DNA of 64,000 nt. Origin: Nitrosococcus halophilus Nc 4. Its GTDB lineage: Bacteria > Pseudomonadota > Gammaproteobacteria > Nitrosococcales > Nitrosococcaceae. How positions within the stretch are numbered: position 1 is the first letter of the stretch; each line of letters opens with the position of its first letter. This document shows positions 18,233 to 27,167 of this stretch, one piece after another. The position numbers and the translations under genes were made by a program. Location of the stretch: contig NC_013960.1 in NCBI RefSeq assembly GCF_000024725.1, forward strand, positions 1,324,261 to 1,388,260. Direction: 5' to 3'. The notes under the pieces were generated by a model. That model was given only the letters and a program-made list of their open reading frames with translations. It was not told the origin of the DNA and searched no databases.

Positions 18233-20398
18233 ATGAAAAAGACAAATACGGCACTGTCCTGTCTTATCGTGACTGCCGCCATAATAATCGGTGGATGCGA
18301 TAGTCAGCCTGAACAGAAAGGTTCAACAGAGCCCCAGTATCCTGAACCTTTCAAGCATCGTTTTGCCGGTTACGACAAGGAATGTGGTGGTATTCCAGGT
18401 TATTTGGAACCCTATCATTATGGTTATGACCTCACCCCGGAAGAGCAGCGGGGGGCTTGCACCTGGTATCTATGGGCAGGTGGTGATCCCATGGGGGAGA
18501 ATGCAACCCAGCCCAATGCGGGAGGGAATCCCCATTTTTGGCGTGAGGCTGAGGCCCGTACTTGGAAGATTGCCAAGGTCAGTGGCCTCCAGGTTAATCT
18601 TAATTTCTTGGCCTTTCTGGACACTCGCTTACGGGACGAACGTTTCGAGAAATTTGGGGTACTCAATGACCCCGGTTGTAAAAAAGCAAGCGAGCCCGAT
18701 GCCTACGGTTTATGGTTGGATGAATGCGAAGATCCCTACTCTAGTGGGGTGATGGGACTCCGGTTATTCCCCAATAAAAACTTTGATCCCGAGAAATGGG
18801 ATGCCCAAAAATATCTGGAGGAAGATGCCACCATCGAGCCGCCTTATTTGACGGGGTTAACTTGTGGTATTTGCCATATTGCGTTCAATCCGGTTAATCC
18901 GCCCGAAGATCCCGAGCATCCTGAATGGGAGAACCTTGCCGGGGCGTTTGGCAATCAATACATCCGAGAAGGGGCTCTGTTTGGACAGGGTTTAAGTGAG
19001 GAAGATTTTCTCTACTGGGTCTATGCCAAACAGCCCGCAGGAACTTCCGATACTTCCCGTATCAGCATGGATTTTATCGATAACCCCAATGCGATTAATT
19101 CTATTTTTTACATCACCTCAGCTCGGCCTACTTATGAGGAAGTGATGAATGATGGTACCACCGAGAAGGTCCCCCATATTCTTAAAGATGGTGCCGATTC
19201 CATTGGGGCAGGCGGTGCAGCACTGCGGGTCTATGTCAATATTGGAACTTGCGGCGACTATCGGATGAGCGTTGACGATACTTTCCTTGGTATCAAACCC
19301 CAACGTCCCTTCGATCTTGAGAAGGCAGAGGCTGAATGTGAGGATTGGCGTCTGACTGCCGAGCGTATGGATGATGCCGCCGCCTTCTTGGATTCTCCTC
19401 CCCCCTTTAAGCTCCAAGATGCGCCGGGTGGTGATCAGTACCTGACTAAAGACGAAGAAAAATTGAATTTAGGGAAGGAGGTTTTTGCTCAATACTGTGC
19501 CCGTTGCCATTCCAGCAAATTGCCGGAAGGCTATAGCCACGAAGGGAGGGAGAAGCATGCTGAAGAGGCGAGGAAAGACTGGCTGAAATTGGTCATGCAG
19601 GATGATTTTCTGGAAAATAACTTCCTCTCCGATGACCGGCGTTATCCTCTCTATTCCGACGATCCTAGTATTGCCATTGGCACCAACGCTGCCCGGGCAG
19701 TGGCTTCCAATGCCCTCGAGGGTCATGTTTGGCAGAATTTCTCATCCCAGACCTATAAAGAGCTGCCGTCGGTCGGCAAAGTGGCCTTTTACAATCCCTT
19801 TAATCCCGATAATGCCATCGAATATGAGTTCCCGGCCGGCGGTCGCGGCTATTACCGTACCCCCTCCTTGATCAGCGTGTGGGCCACAGCGCCGCTCTTA
19901 CACAACAACATGCTGGGAATCTACAATCATGATCCTTCGGTTAAAGGGCGGGTCGAAGCCTTTATGGATGCGGCTGAAAAATTACTCTGGCCGGAGAAGC
20001 GTCTAGGTCCGGACTCCATTAAGGTGACCCCGAGGGATACCTATCTGCGGTTCCGTTCCCTAGAGGTTCGGGTTCCGAAGGGCACTCCCATTAAGCTTCT
20101 GGCCAATATTGATTTAAGCAAAGCGTTCGACAAAAAAGAACTGCTCAATGATTTGAAAGAGGCTTTAAAGGATCCAGCCCGCCTGGTCAGGTTGGTGAAA
20201 GCCCTCAAGGGCGAGGAGCAATTTGACGATGAATTGAAGAAGTTGGTTCCCAAGTTGCTGACCTATAATCAGATCCCTGACTTTATTGAGGATAAGGGAC
20301 ACAACACCCACATTTGCCGAGATTTCTCCGATGAAAACATCTCTTGTCTTTCTGACGAGCAGAAGTGGGCATTAATCGAGTACCTGAAGCTGCTATAA
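18233..20398 (+). CDS. Large diheme c-type cytochrome lipoprotein
   Basis: A 721-residue exported cytochrome. An N-terminal lipoprotein signal (LIVTAAIIIGGC, Cys at about residue 22) predicts membrane attachment after export. Two haem c sites are present: CGICH (about residue 210) and CARCH (about residue 422). The C-terminal region, with RTPSLISVWATAPLLHNNML, resembles the MauG/cytochrome-c-peroxidase and RoxA type of diheme domains, where a downstream Met can be a haem ligand. It is longer than ordinary cytochrome c peroxidases (about 330-350 residues), with a long N-terminal extension. The OYE gene follows after 13 bp. It likely carries electrons in the periplasm or oxidises a substrate through high-valent haem; which one is unknown. 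Confidence 0.8.
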   Translation: MKKTNTALSCLIVTAAIIIGGCDSQPEQKGSTEPQYPEPFKHRFAGYDKECGGIPGYLEPYHYGYDLTPEEQRGACTWYLWAGGDPMGENATQPNAGGNPHFWREAEARTWKIAKVSGLQVNLNFLAFLDTRLRDERFEKFGVLNDPGCKKASEPDAYGLWLDECEDPYSSGVMGLRLFPNKNFDPEKWDAQKYLEEDATIEPPYLTGLTCGICHIAFNPVNPPEDPEHPEWENLAGAFGNQYIREGALFGQGLSEEDFLYWVYAKQPAGTSDTSRISMDFIDNPNAINSIFYITSARPTYEEVMNDGTTEKVPHILKDGADSIGAGGAALRVYVNIGTCGDYRMSVDDTFLGIKPQRPFDLEKAEAECEDWRLTAERMDDAAAFLDSPPPFKLQDAPGGDQYLTKDEEKLNLGKEVFAQYCARCHSSKLPEGYSHEGREKHAEEARKDWLKLVMQDDFLENNFLSDDRRYPLYSDDPSIAIGTNAARAVASNALEGHVWQNFSSQTYKELPSVGKVAFYNPFNPDNAIEYEFPAGGRGYYRTPSLISVWATAPLLHNNMLGIYNHDPSVKGRVEAFMDAAEKLLWPEKRLGPDSIKVTPRDTYLRFRSLEVRVPKGTPIKLLANIDLSKAFDKKELLNDLKEALKDPARLVRLVKALKGEEQFDDELKKLVPKLLTYNQIPDFIEDKGHNTHICRDFSDENISCLSDEQKWALIEYLKLL

Positions 20399-20411
20399 GG
20401 GGGCCTGGATC

Positions 20412-21737
20412 GTGGAAAATGACCTTATTTTTCAACCTTTAGAGTTTAAGAATTTAACCGTCAAGAACCGGATCTTCCGCTCCAGTATTTCCGGCCGCTG
20501 GGATAACTACGATGGATCGGGAACCCAGGCCCGTATTAACTGGGAAGAAAAGTTTGCCCGGGGAGGGGTGGGTGCCATCATCTCCTCCTTCGTGCCCATT
20601 CATGTGCGGGGCCGGATCATGCCCAATTACGCCATGATTGATGATGACGACAAGATTCCCTTTTGGCGTAAGGTGGCTGAGAAAGTCCATGAGTATGACA
20701 GCAAGTTTATCATGCAGCTGAGTCACTCTGGACGCCAGCGGGATGTTCCGGGGGTTGAGAACTTGATGAATAAGGGACTTTCATCAACCAGCAAGATGGA
20801 TACGTTTCATGGCCTGCTCTGTCAGGCCATGACCCTGGGGGAAATTAAACAGACTATCCAGCAATTTGTCGATGGCGCTCGTCGGGCCCGGGAAGCAGGG
20901 CTCGACGGGGTGGAATTACATGCTTCCCATGGTTATCTCTTTACTCAGTTTTTAAGCTCTGGGATTAATGACCGTAAGGATGAATATGGCGGCTCATTAG
21001 AGAACCGGGCCCGTTTCTTGTTAGACGTTATTCATGGGATCCGCAAGGAAGTGGGTGACGATTATCACCTCCAGGTCAAAATCAATATTGTTGATGAAAA
21101 CAATGCCCTCTATCCCTGGGAAAAATGGGGAAACAAACCGGAAGAGTATGTTCAAATTTGTAAATGGGTAGAGGAGGCCGGCGCGGATGGATTGCATGTT
21201 TCGGCGGGGAGTCTCTTTCCCCATCCTTTAGTTCCGCCAGGGGGATTCCCTCTGGATGAGGCCAATTGGTGGTATGGCAGTATGGCCTCCAGCGGTGTGC
21301 GTGGTTACATGAATTATACGGTTTTCCATTTCAAGGTCTTGAGGCCACTATTTCTTTGGCTCTGGAACCGCACTAAGAAAAAATATCCCATTGAGGGAGT
21401 CAGTGCTGAACTTTGTAAGAAAGTTAAAGAAAGCGTCAATATTCCAGTCCTCAATACCGGGGGTTATCAGGATGGCAAGTTGATCCGGAAGGTGATTTCT
21501 GAGGGGTACTGTGATGGGGTGGCCATTGCCCGTCCTTTGATTGCTAATAATGATCTGGCCAAGATACTTGAGCAGGGTAAGGATCTGCCTGATAAACCTT
21601 GCTCATTTTGCAACCGATGCCTCCTTAATGCGCCTGCTAATCCATTGGGCTGCTACGATTTGCGTCGCTATGACAACGATCATGATGCCATGATTAGGGA
21701 GGTGATGACTGTTTATGATCCTCCACCTTTTCGTTAG
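20412..21737 (+). CDS. NADH:flavin oxidoreductase / Old Yellow Enzyme family
   Basis: A 441-residue FMN-dependent TIM-barrel enzyme, starting at GTG 20412 with an AGGGGGCC ribosome-binding site. Family marks are FQPLEFKNLTVKNRIFRSSI at the N-terminus, FIMQLSHSGRQ, ELHASHGYLFTQFLS (about residues 169-183, with the His pair that binds the substrate oxygen) and YGGSLENRARFLL. At the C-terminus CSFCNRCLL (about residues 397-405) resembles part of the cysteine cluster of the 2,4-dienoyl-CoA reductase branch, although the large FAD/NAD domain of that branch is absent. It likely reduces an activated C=C bond. It is embedded among cytochrome genes, so reduced cofactor may link to the same pathway. 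Confidence 0.88.
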   Translation: MENDLIFQPLEFKNLTVKNRIFRSSISGRWDNYDGSGTQARINWEEKFARGGVGAIISSFVPIHVRGRIMPNYAMIDDDDKIPFWRKVAEKVHEYDSKFIMQLSHSGRQRDVPGVENLMNKGLSSTSKMDTFHGLLCQAMTLGEIKQTIQQFVDGARRAREAGLDGVELHASHGYLFTQFLSSGINDRKDEYGGSLENRARFLLDVIHGIRKEVGDDYHLQVKINIVDENNALYPWEKWGNKPEEYVQICKWVEEAGADGLHVSAGSLFPHPLVPPGGFPLDEANWWYGSMASSGVRGYMNYTVFHFKVLRPLFLWLWNRTKKKYPIEGVSAELCKKVKESVNIPVLNTGGYQDGKLIRKVISEGYCDGVAIARPLIANNDLAKILEQGKDLPDKPCSFCNRCLLNAPANPLGCYDLRRYDNDHDAMIREVMTVYDPPPFR

Positions 21738-21798
21738 TTCAAATATCTTTTCGATATGATGATCTAAATAGCATTTTAATTTTATAAAAGGGTTGCAA

Positions 21799-21966
21799 AT
21801 GAATAACACTGAAACCCAAACCGTCCAAACCGTAGCAAAGGATCAAACGATTGAGGATGTGGTTCTTGAGAGTCCTGTCGACCAACATGAATTAAAAGTC
21901 CGGAAGCGGCTAATGATCATTATCCCGGCTGTTATCCTTTTTTTGCTACTGATCGCCTTACTTTGA
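21799..21966 (+). CDS. Small single-span membrane protein (55 aa)
   Basis: A 55-codon gene from ATG 21799 to TGA 21964-21966. The first 35 residues are polar and acidic (for example KDQTIEDVVLESPVDQHELK). They are followed by basic KVRKR and a single hydrophobic helix to the C-terminus (LMIIIPAVILFLLLIALL). The start follows a purine-rich AAAAGGG about 8 bp upstream, and a cytochrome gene begins 25 bp after the stop, so it fits the operon well. The tail-anchored form suggests a small partner of the membrane-bound cytochromes. No known family recognised. Confidence 0.6.
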   Translation: MNNTETQTVQTVAKDQTIEDVVLESPVDQHELKVRKRLMIIIPAVILFLLLIALL

Positions 21967-21990
21967 TCCTGTCACGGAGTATCGATTGAC

Positions 21991-23511
21991 ATGGCTACGC
22001 AACAGAAGCAGTCAGCGGCTAAATCGGAAAAGCCTAGGAAGTCGCGACCTATCTTCACTATCTTGGTAATCGCTATTATCGTTGTAATTGGCGGTTATCT
22101 CATCGCTCGTTTTGTGCCTGAAAAGCCGGTGGACTATGAAGCCATTGATGAACATTTTAAATACGGTTCCATTGGTAGCGAACCGGTAAGTGGCCTGCCC
22201 TATTGGATATGGAAAGTCCTTCCAGAAATGTTTCCAGAGAAGTTTCCAGGGAAGGGAGGATATGCTTCATTCGGATTCATTTACGAGGAAGGGCGGGATT
22301 TGCCAATTGGGGTATCACAACGTCGGGTGACGGGGATCGATCGGGTTTGGTTGAACTGTGCAGTTTGTCATACGGGTACCCTACGGGAAACAAAAGATAG
22401 CGAGCCCCAGATCTTCTTGGGAATGCCTGCAAACGACTTCAAATTGTACCAATTCATCCAGTTTTTGAGAGAGGTTGCCTTAGATAACCGCTTTACCTCA
22501 GAAAATGTGATGGCAACGATTGAGGAAATGGGGGGTGATCTTGATCCTATCGAGAAGCTTATCTATCGCTACTTCGTTGTTGATCAGGTGAGAACCTCCC
22601 TCTTTGATCTGCGTGACCAATTGGCTTTTCTTGACCGCCAATATCCTTGGGGACCAGGCCGGGTGGATACCTTTAACCCTTATAAGGCCATCCAGTTTAA
22701 TTTCCCTATGGACCAGTTGCCTGAAGAGGAGTTAATTGGCCCGGCCGATTACCCTTCAATTTGGGATCAGCGGCCACGGGAAGGGATGTACTTACATTGG
22801 GATGGCAATAATCCCTCCGTCAAGGAGCGTAATAAAAGCGCCGCCTTGGGGGCGGGCGTTACGCCGGTCACCATTGACTTGGAGCGGCTCGGGCGTATTG
22901 AAGATTGGTTATGGGATTTTAAGCCTCCGGCTTATCCTAAGGAGATTGATCAGCCTAAAGCGGCTGAAGGCAAGCAGCTTTATGTCCAATATTGCGCCGA
23001 ATGCCATGGCATGAAGGAAGGGGATCAGTACCTGTTTGATACCGATCGATTCGCTCGCCTAGGAAGGGTGGAGTCCATAGAGGAGATCGGTACCGATCCG
23101 GGACGGCTCAACTCCTATACCGAAGTGTTATCCGTCAACCAAAATACCCTTTATGTGGGCTATCCTTGGCGTTTCAATCATTTCCGAAAAACCAATGGCT
23201 ATGCCAACATGCCCTTGGATGGTATCTGGCTACGGGCTCCCTATTTGCACAACGGTTCGGTGCCGACGCTGCGCGATCTGCTGGAGCCGGCAGAAAACCG
23301 GCCGAAGGTGTTTTATCGGGGTTATAACGTCTATGACTGGGAAAAGGTGGGGTTTGTCTCCGAGGTTGCCGAAGAGGGTGGTCGCCCCTTCTTTAAGTTC
23401 GATACCCAGGTGGAGGGGAACTCCAATGCTGGCCATGAAGGCGAGGCTTACGGCACCTATCTAAGCGGAGCACAGAAGGAAGCCATCGTCGAATATATGA
23501 AGACCTTTTAG
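21991..23511 (+). CDS. Membrane-anchored diheme cytochrome c, RoxA/MauG-like, paralogue 1
   Basis: A 506-residue protein with an N-terminal membrane anchor (IFTILVIAIIVVIGGYLIAR, about residues 22-41) and a periplasmic body. Haem c sites are CAVCH (about residue 123) and CAECH (about residue 335). Marked stretches are FKYGSIGSEPVSGLPYWIW, WGPGRVDTFNPYK and LDGIWLRAPYLHNGSVPTL. The last two resemble rubber-oxygenase (RoxA)-like diheme cytochromes; this relation is from memory of the family. It is paralogous to the next gene over nearly its whole length. It may be an electron acceptor for the GMC or OYE enzymes or an oxygenase on its own. Confidence 0.82.
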   Translation: MATQQKQSAAKSEKPRKSRPIFTILVIAIIVVIGGYLIARFVPEKPVDYEAIDEHFKYGSIGSEPVSGLPYWIWKVLPEMFPEKFPGKGGYASFGFIYEEGRDLPIGVSQRRVTGIDRVWLNCAVCHTGTLRETKDSEPQIFLGMPANDFKLYQFIQFLREVALDNRFTSENVMATIEEMGGDLDPIEKLIYRYFVVDQVRTSLFDLRDQLAFLDRQYPWGPGRVDTFNPYKAIQFNFPMDQLPEEELIGPADYPSIWDQRPREGMYLHWDGNNPSVKERNKSAALGAGVTPVTIDLERLGRIEDWLWDFKPPAYPKEIDQPKAAEGKQLYVQYCAECHGMKEGDQYLFDTDRFARLGRVESIEEIGTDPGRLNSYTEVLSVNQNTLYVGYPWRFNHFRKTNGYANMPLDGIWLRAPYLHNGSVPTLRDLLEPAENRPKVFYRGYNVYDWEKVGFVSEVAEEGGRPFFKFDTQVEGNSNAGHEGEAYGTYLSGAQKEAIVEYMKTF

Positions 23512-23545
23512 AAAAAATCAGTGGATCAGCAGAAGGAATTAAAAA

Positions 23546-23608
23546 ATGAGTCGTTATGCTGTTTGGAACGGCCGCGGAGTACGGTTTGGAATCATCTTAT
23601 GGCGATGA
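23546..23608 (+). CDS. Possible 20-codon leader ORF
   Basis: A tiny ORF, ATG 23546 to TGA 23606-23608, preceded by AAGGAA. It sits between the two paralogous cytochrome genes and ends 19 bp before the next start. It may be chance, or a coupling/leader peptide. Confidence 0.15.
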   Translation: MSRYAVWNGRGVRFGIILWR

Positions 23609-23627
23609 AATAGGAGGACCAGAGCTA

Positions 23628-25079
23628 ATGCAGTCAAAAGTAGTTCGCTGGATCATTGTACTGTTGGCGTTAGCCCTGGTGATTGGGGCCGTTGGCTGGT
23701 ACAAACTTTTTCGCGAAGTTGAACAAACCTCTCTGCAAGAGGCTTCGGATGAAGAGTGGTTTAAATATGGTTCAATTGGCAGCGAGGCGGAGCAAGGCGT
23801 TCCCTATTGGATTTGGCGCGTCTTGCCTAAGATGTTTCCTGAGTATCTGCCTGGGCCTGGTGGTTATGCTGCGCTTGGTGTTCCCTGGGAGCAAGGTCAG
23901 GAATTACCAGTGGGGTTCTCCAAAAAAACCGTGGGGTTTTCCCGGGTGTCTTTCAACTGCGCCTTTTGCCACTCGGCAAGGTATCGCCTGGAAAAAGATA
24001 GCCAGCCTATTATTGTGGTTCCTGGACCGGGAAATACCGTCAGGCCCCAAGATTATGCCCGTTTTCTAGCCGCTGCGGCCAATGATGCCAGGTTCAATCC
24101 AGACAACATTATGGAGCAGATCGGTTTGATTTACGAATTGCCGTGGTTGGACAAATTGCTCTATCGTTACTTGATTATTCCCGCGACCAAAAAAGCGCTT
24201 ATCCAATACGGGCAAGATTTTGCGTGGTCTCAGGAAAGACCACCGTGGGGGACGGGGCGGATTGATCCTTTTAATCCCATTAAGTTCGGGATTCTGCAAA
24301 TGGGAATCGATTCAACCATTGGCAATGCGGATATGATGCCTCTCTGGAACATGAAAGTCCGTGAAGGGGATGCCCTCCACTGGGATGGTCTAAATACTAA
24401 TCTTCATGAGGTGGTGATCAGTTCCGCCATTGGCGATGGCATGACTTACAAAGCCATTGCCCATGATAGCCTGGATCGTATTGAGGCCTGGTTACAGGAA
24501 GTACCGCCGCCTGATTCACCCTTTGATGCCAATGAAGATCCCGCTTCTCCATACCATTTGGATGAACAACTGGCAGCAACGGGTAAAGAAATTTATGAGC
24601 AGCATTGCGCTAAATGCCATGCGCCGGGAGGGGAGCGACATAGGACGGTAATCCCGGTTGAGGAAGTGGGTACTGATCGCCACCGGGTGGATATGTGGAC
24701 GGCTGAAGCGGCTAAGCGCTACAACGCCTATCAGGAAGATTACGATTGGGGAATGCGTCACTTTAGGGACGTGGACGGCTATGTGGCGGTGTCCCACGAT
24801 GGCCTATGGTTGCGGGGTCCTTATCTTCATAATGGTTCCGTACCTACTCTGCGGGATATGCTGAAAAAACCGGAAGAACGACCCAAAGTCTTTTACCGGG
24901 GTTACGATCTTTTCGATCCTATCAATGTGGGGTTCGTGTCCCAAGGGGAAGAAGCGGAGCGTATCGGTTTCCGCTATGACACTCGGGTTCCCGGTAACAG
25001 CAATCAAGGACATTTGTTTGGTACCGAGCTTCCGGAAGAGCAAAAAGAAGCCTTGTTTGAGTACTTAAAGACACTTTGA
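23628..25079 (+). CDS. Membrane-anchored diheme cytochrome c, RoxA/MauG-like, paralogue 2
   Basis: A 483-residue protein. ATG 23628 is chosen over an upstream in-frame ATG at 23556 because AGGAGGA lies at 23612-23618 and the protein then begins with a clean anchor (WIIVLLALALVIGAVGWYKL). Haem sites are CAFCH (about residue 111) and CAKCH (about residue 327). It shares with the preceding gene FKYGSIGSE, VPYWIWRVLPKMFPE, WGTGRIDPFNPIK, LHWDGLNTN and LWLRGPYLHNGSVPTLRDML. The pair arose by tandem duplication and has diverged clearly, which suggests two distinct but linked roles, for example sequential electron carriers or a heteromeric oxidase. Confidence 0.83.
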   Translation: MQSKVVRWIIVLLALALVIGAVGWYKLFREVEQTSLQEASDEEWFKYGSIGSEAEQGVPYWIWRVLPKMFPEYLPGPGGYAALGVPWEQGQELPVGFSKKTVGFSRVSFNCAFCHSARYRLEKDSQPIIVVPGPGNTVRPQDYARFLAAAANDARFNPDNIMEQIGLIYELPWLDKLLYRYLIIPATKKALIQYGQDFAWSQERPPWGTGRIDPFNPIKFGILQMGIDSTIGNADMMPLWNMKVREGDALHWDGLNTNLHEVVISSAIGDGMTYKAIAHDSLDRIEAWLQEVPPPDSPFDANEDPASPYHLDEQLAATGKEIYEQHCAKCHAPGGERHRTVIPVEEVGTDRHRVDMWTAEAAKRYNAYQEDYDWGMRHFRDVDGYVAVSHDGLWLRGPYLHNGSVPTLRDMLKKPEERPKVFYRGYDLFDPINVGFVSQGEEAERIGFRYDTRVPGNSNQGHLFGTELPEEQKEALFEYLKTL

Positions 25080-25096
25080 TAAAGTAGGAGTCGAAT

Positions 25097-27127
25097 TTGA
25101 ATCACCTATCAGAGAGTCAAGATTCAGAAAGCCGTTCTCCTGTTTTGACAGAGCAGCAGATGCTGAAACAGGAGCATGAGCGCCTCCAGGAAAGGCGTCG
25201 TCAGGCGGGGCTTCCTTCAGGTCATCCGGAAAAAGATGCGGTTGGCCTTGCTTTCTCGGGTGGCGGGATTCGTTCCGCCACCTTTAATTTAGGGCTGTCA
25301 CAGGCGATGCATCGTTATGGCTTCCTCAAGCATGTGGATTATCTCTCCACTGTTTCAGGCGGAGGTTATATTGGCAGTTCCCTGACTTGGTTCATGTCTT
25401 ATCTCAAGCAAGATTTTCCTTTCGGGACTTCCCGCCGCCACAATACCGAAACACCCGGCGCTGTGGTGGGTTGGTTGCGTGAGCATGCTTCTTACCTAAC
25501 TCCTGGTGAGGGTGTCGATCTTTGGGCATTATCGGCGGCGGTTATCCGGGGCACCTTAGTCAACCTGCTGGTGATTATCCCGATTCTTTTTGCTGTAACC
25601 GTATTCCTGGTTTGGTTGCCCGGTCCGGTGATTATTGCAGGCTATCCCCATAATGGTTTTACCGCACTGCTGCTGGGGGGACTTGCCTCTCTAGCTTTGC
25701 TCGGTGTCACTTCCATTTTCTATGCCCTGTTATCTAGCTTTCCCAGCTTACAGCGATTTCGTTTACGGCACCGAGCTAACTTCTGGATGGGGCGGATGCT
25801 GTTATTCGGGGCTGGGTTAATAGTGCTCGGTATGATCCCCTTATTACATGGTTATATTGATTTGTATTTTGAGCACCTGATTGAAGAGTTTAATACTTCT
25901 TTTTCTGTGGCAGGGGTGGCGTCCCTGGTTGGTGGTTGGATGGGCCGGGACTCGGGAAAGGAGATCCAGGGATATCGCAAAATTTTATTGAATATAGGGC
26001 TGGCCTTGGCAGCCTATGGCCTGCTGCAATGGATGTATCATGGTGCCGATGCCATTGTGAATAATGGCGATGTTTTGCGAGATGAACTACTGCGTGGGGG
26101 CGTAGTTTTATCCCTTCTCATTGGGGCGTTGGCCAATATTAACTACGTTTCTATCCATCGTTATTACCGTGACCGGCTGATGCAGGCGTTTATGCCGCCA
26201 CCGGATTTCACTGATTTTAGCCAACCCAGTCAATGCCTATTGAAGGACATTCCCCAGACCAAAGCCCCTTATCAAATCATTAATACCCTGATGATGACTT
26301 GGAATTCTTCGACCCCCAAACTGCGCATCAGGGGAGGCGATAATTTCATTTTCACTCCTTTATTTTGTGGTGCCCCGTCGACAGGCTATGCTCGCAGCGC
26401 CGAGTACTTAGGGGGCACAATGGATCTGAGCACAGCTTTTAGTATTTCGGGAGCGGCTATAGATCCGAATACAGGAGTGACTCGATCCCGGCCCTTGTCT
26501 TTTATGATGACCTTGTTGAACTTGCGGCTGGGTTATTGGGTTCGCAACCCGAAGCGGCCGGCCAAAATTATGAAAGGATGGTCGCGCCCCTATTGGCTCA
26601 TCTATTCCTTGCGGGAAATGTTCGGCCTCAAGATGGCTGAGAACCAGATGCATGTCTATTTATCCGACGGGGGGCATTTCGAGAACTTGGGTCTTTATGA
26701 ACTCATAAGACGCCGTTGCCGTTATATTGTGCTTTGCGATGGGACTGAGGATCAGGATTGGGAATTCGACGATTTGGGAAATGCTTTGGAGAAAGTCCGG
26801 GTGGATTTTGGCGTTGCTATCGATATGGATACCCAAATGCTACAACCTCAGGGCCCTAATCGATTTTCGCCTCAACCTTGGGTGTTAGGAGATATTCATT
26901 ATGCAGATGGCAGCCGAGGTACTTTACTCTATATCAAGGCCTCGATTTTTTCCGGCCTTCCGGAGGATGTGTATGCTTACCGTCGAGCCAATCCTAAGTT
27001 TCCCGACCAAAGTACAACTGATCAATTTTTCGATGAAGCCCAGTTCGAAGCCTATCGGGAGCTTGGTTTTCAAATAGGCAAGCGAGTATTTGAGAATAAA
27101 AAACTCCATAGAGTTTTTGGCCGCTAA
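25097..27127 (+). CDS. Membrane patatin-like phospholipase
   Basis: A 676-residue protein starting at TTG 25097, supported by AGGAG about 8 bp upstream. The patatin catalytic parts are split by a membrane block: the oxyanion loop LAFSGGGIRSATFNLGL (about residues 51-67), the nucleophile Ser in LSTVSGGGYIGSS (about residue 84), and the Asp of the dyad in SDGGHFENLGLYEL (about residue 522). Between them are about six to eight hydrophobic helices (roughly residues 155-340). The family hydrolyses acyl esters of lipids. Inside this redox operon it could release acyl chains or a lipid substrate for the GMC and cytochrome enzymes (inference). Confidence 0.85.
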   Translation: MNHLSESQDSESRSPVLTEQQMLKQEHERLQERRRQAGLPSGHPEKDAVGLAFSGGGIRSATFNLGLSQAMHRYGFLKHVDYLSTVSGGGYIGSSLTWFMSYLKQDFPFGTSRRHNTETPGAVVGWLREHASYLTPGEGVDLWALSAAVIRGTLVNLLVIIPILFAVTVFLVWLPGPVIIAGYPHNGFTALLLGGLASLALLGVTSIFYALLSSFPSLQRFRLRHRANFWMGRMLLFGAGLIVLGMIPLLHGYIDLYFEHLIEEFNTSFSVAGVASLVGGWMGRDSGKEIQGYRKILLNIGLALAAYGLLQWMYHGADAIVNNGDVLRDELLRGGVVLSLLIGALANINYVSIHRYYRDRLMQAFMPPPDFTDFSQPSQCLLKDIPQTKAPYQIINTLMMTWNSSTPKLRIRGGDNFIFTPLFCGAPSTGYARSAEYLGGTMDLSTAFSISGAAIDPNTGVTRSRPLSFMMTLLNLRLGYWVRNPKRPAKIMKGWSRPYWLIYSLREMFGLKMAENQMHVYLSDGGHFENLGLYELIRRRCRYIVLCDGTEDQDWEFDDLGNALEKVRVDFGVAIDMDTQMLQPQGPNRFSPQPWVLGDIHYADGSRGTLLYIKASIFSGLPEDVYAYRRANPKFPDQSTTDQFFDEAQFEAYRELGFQIGKRVFENKKLHRVFGR

Positions 27128-27167
27128 ATAGGTAAAACCCTCCCATTTATATATTCGGAGCTTTGCA

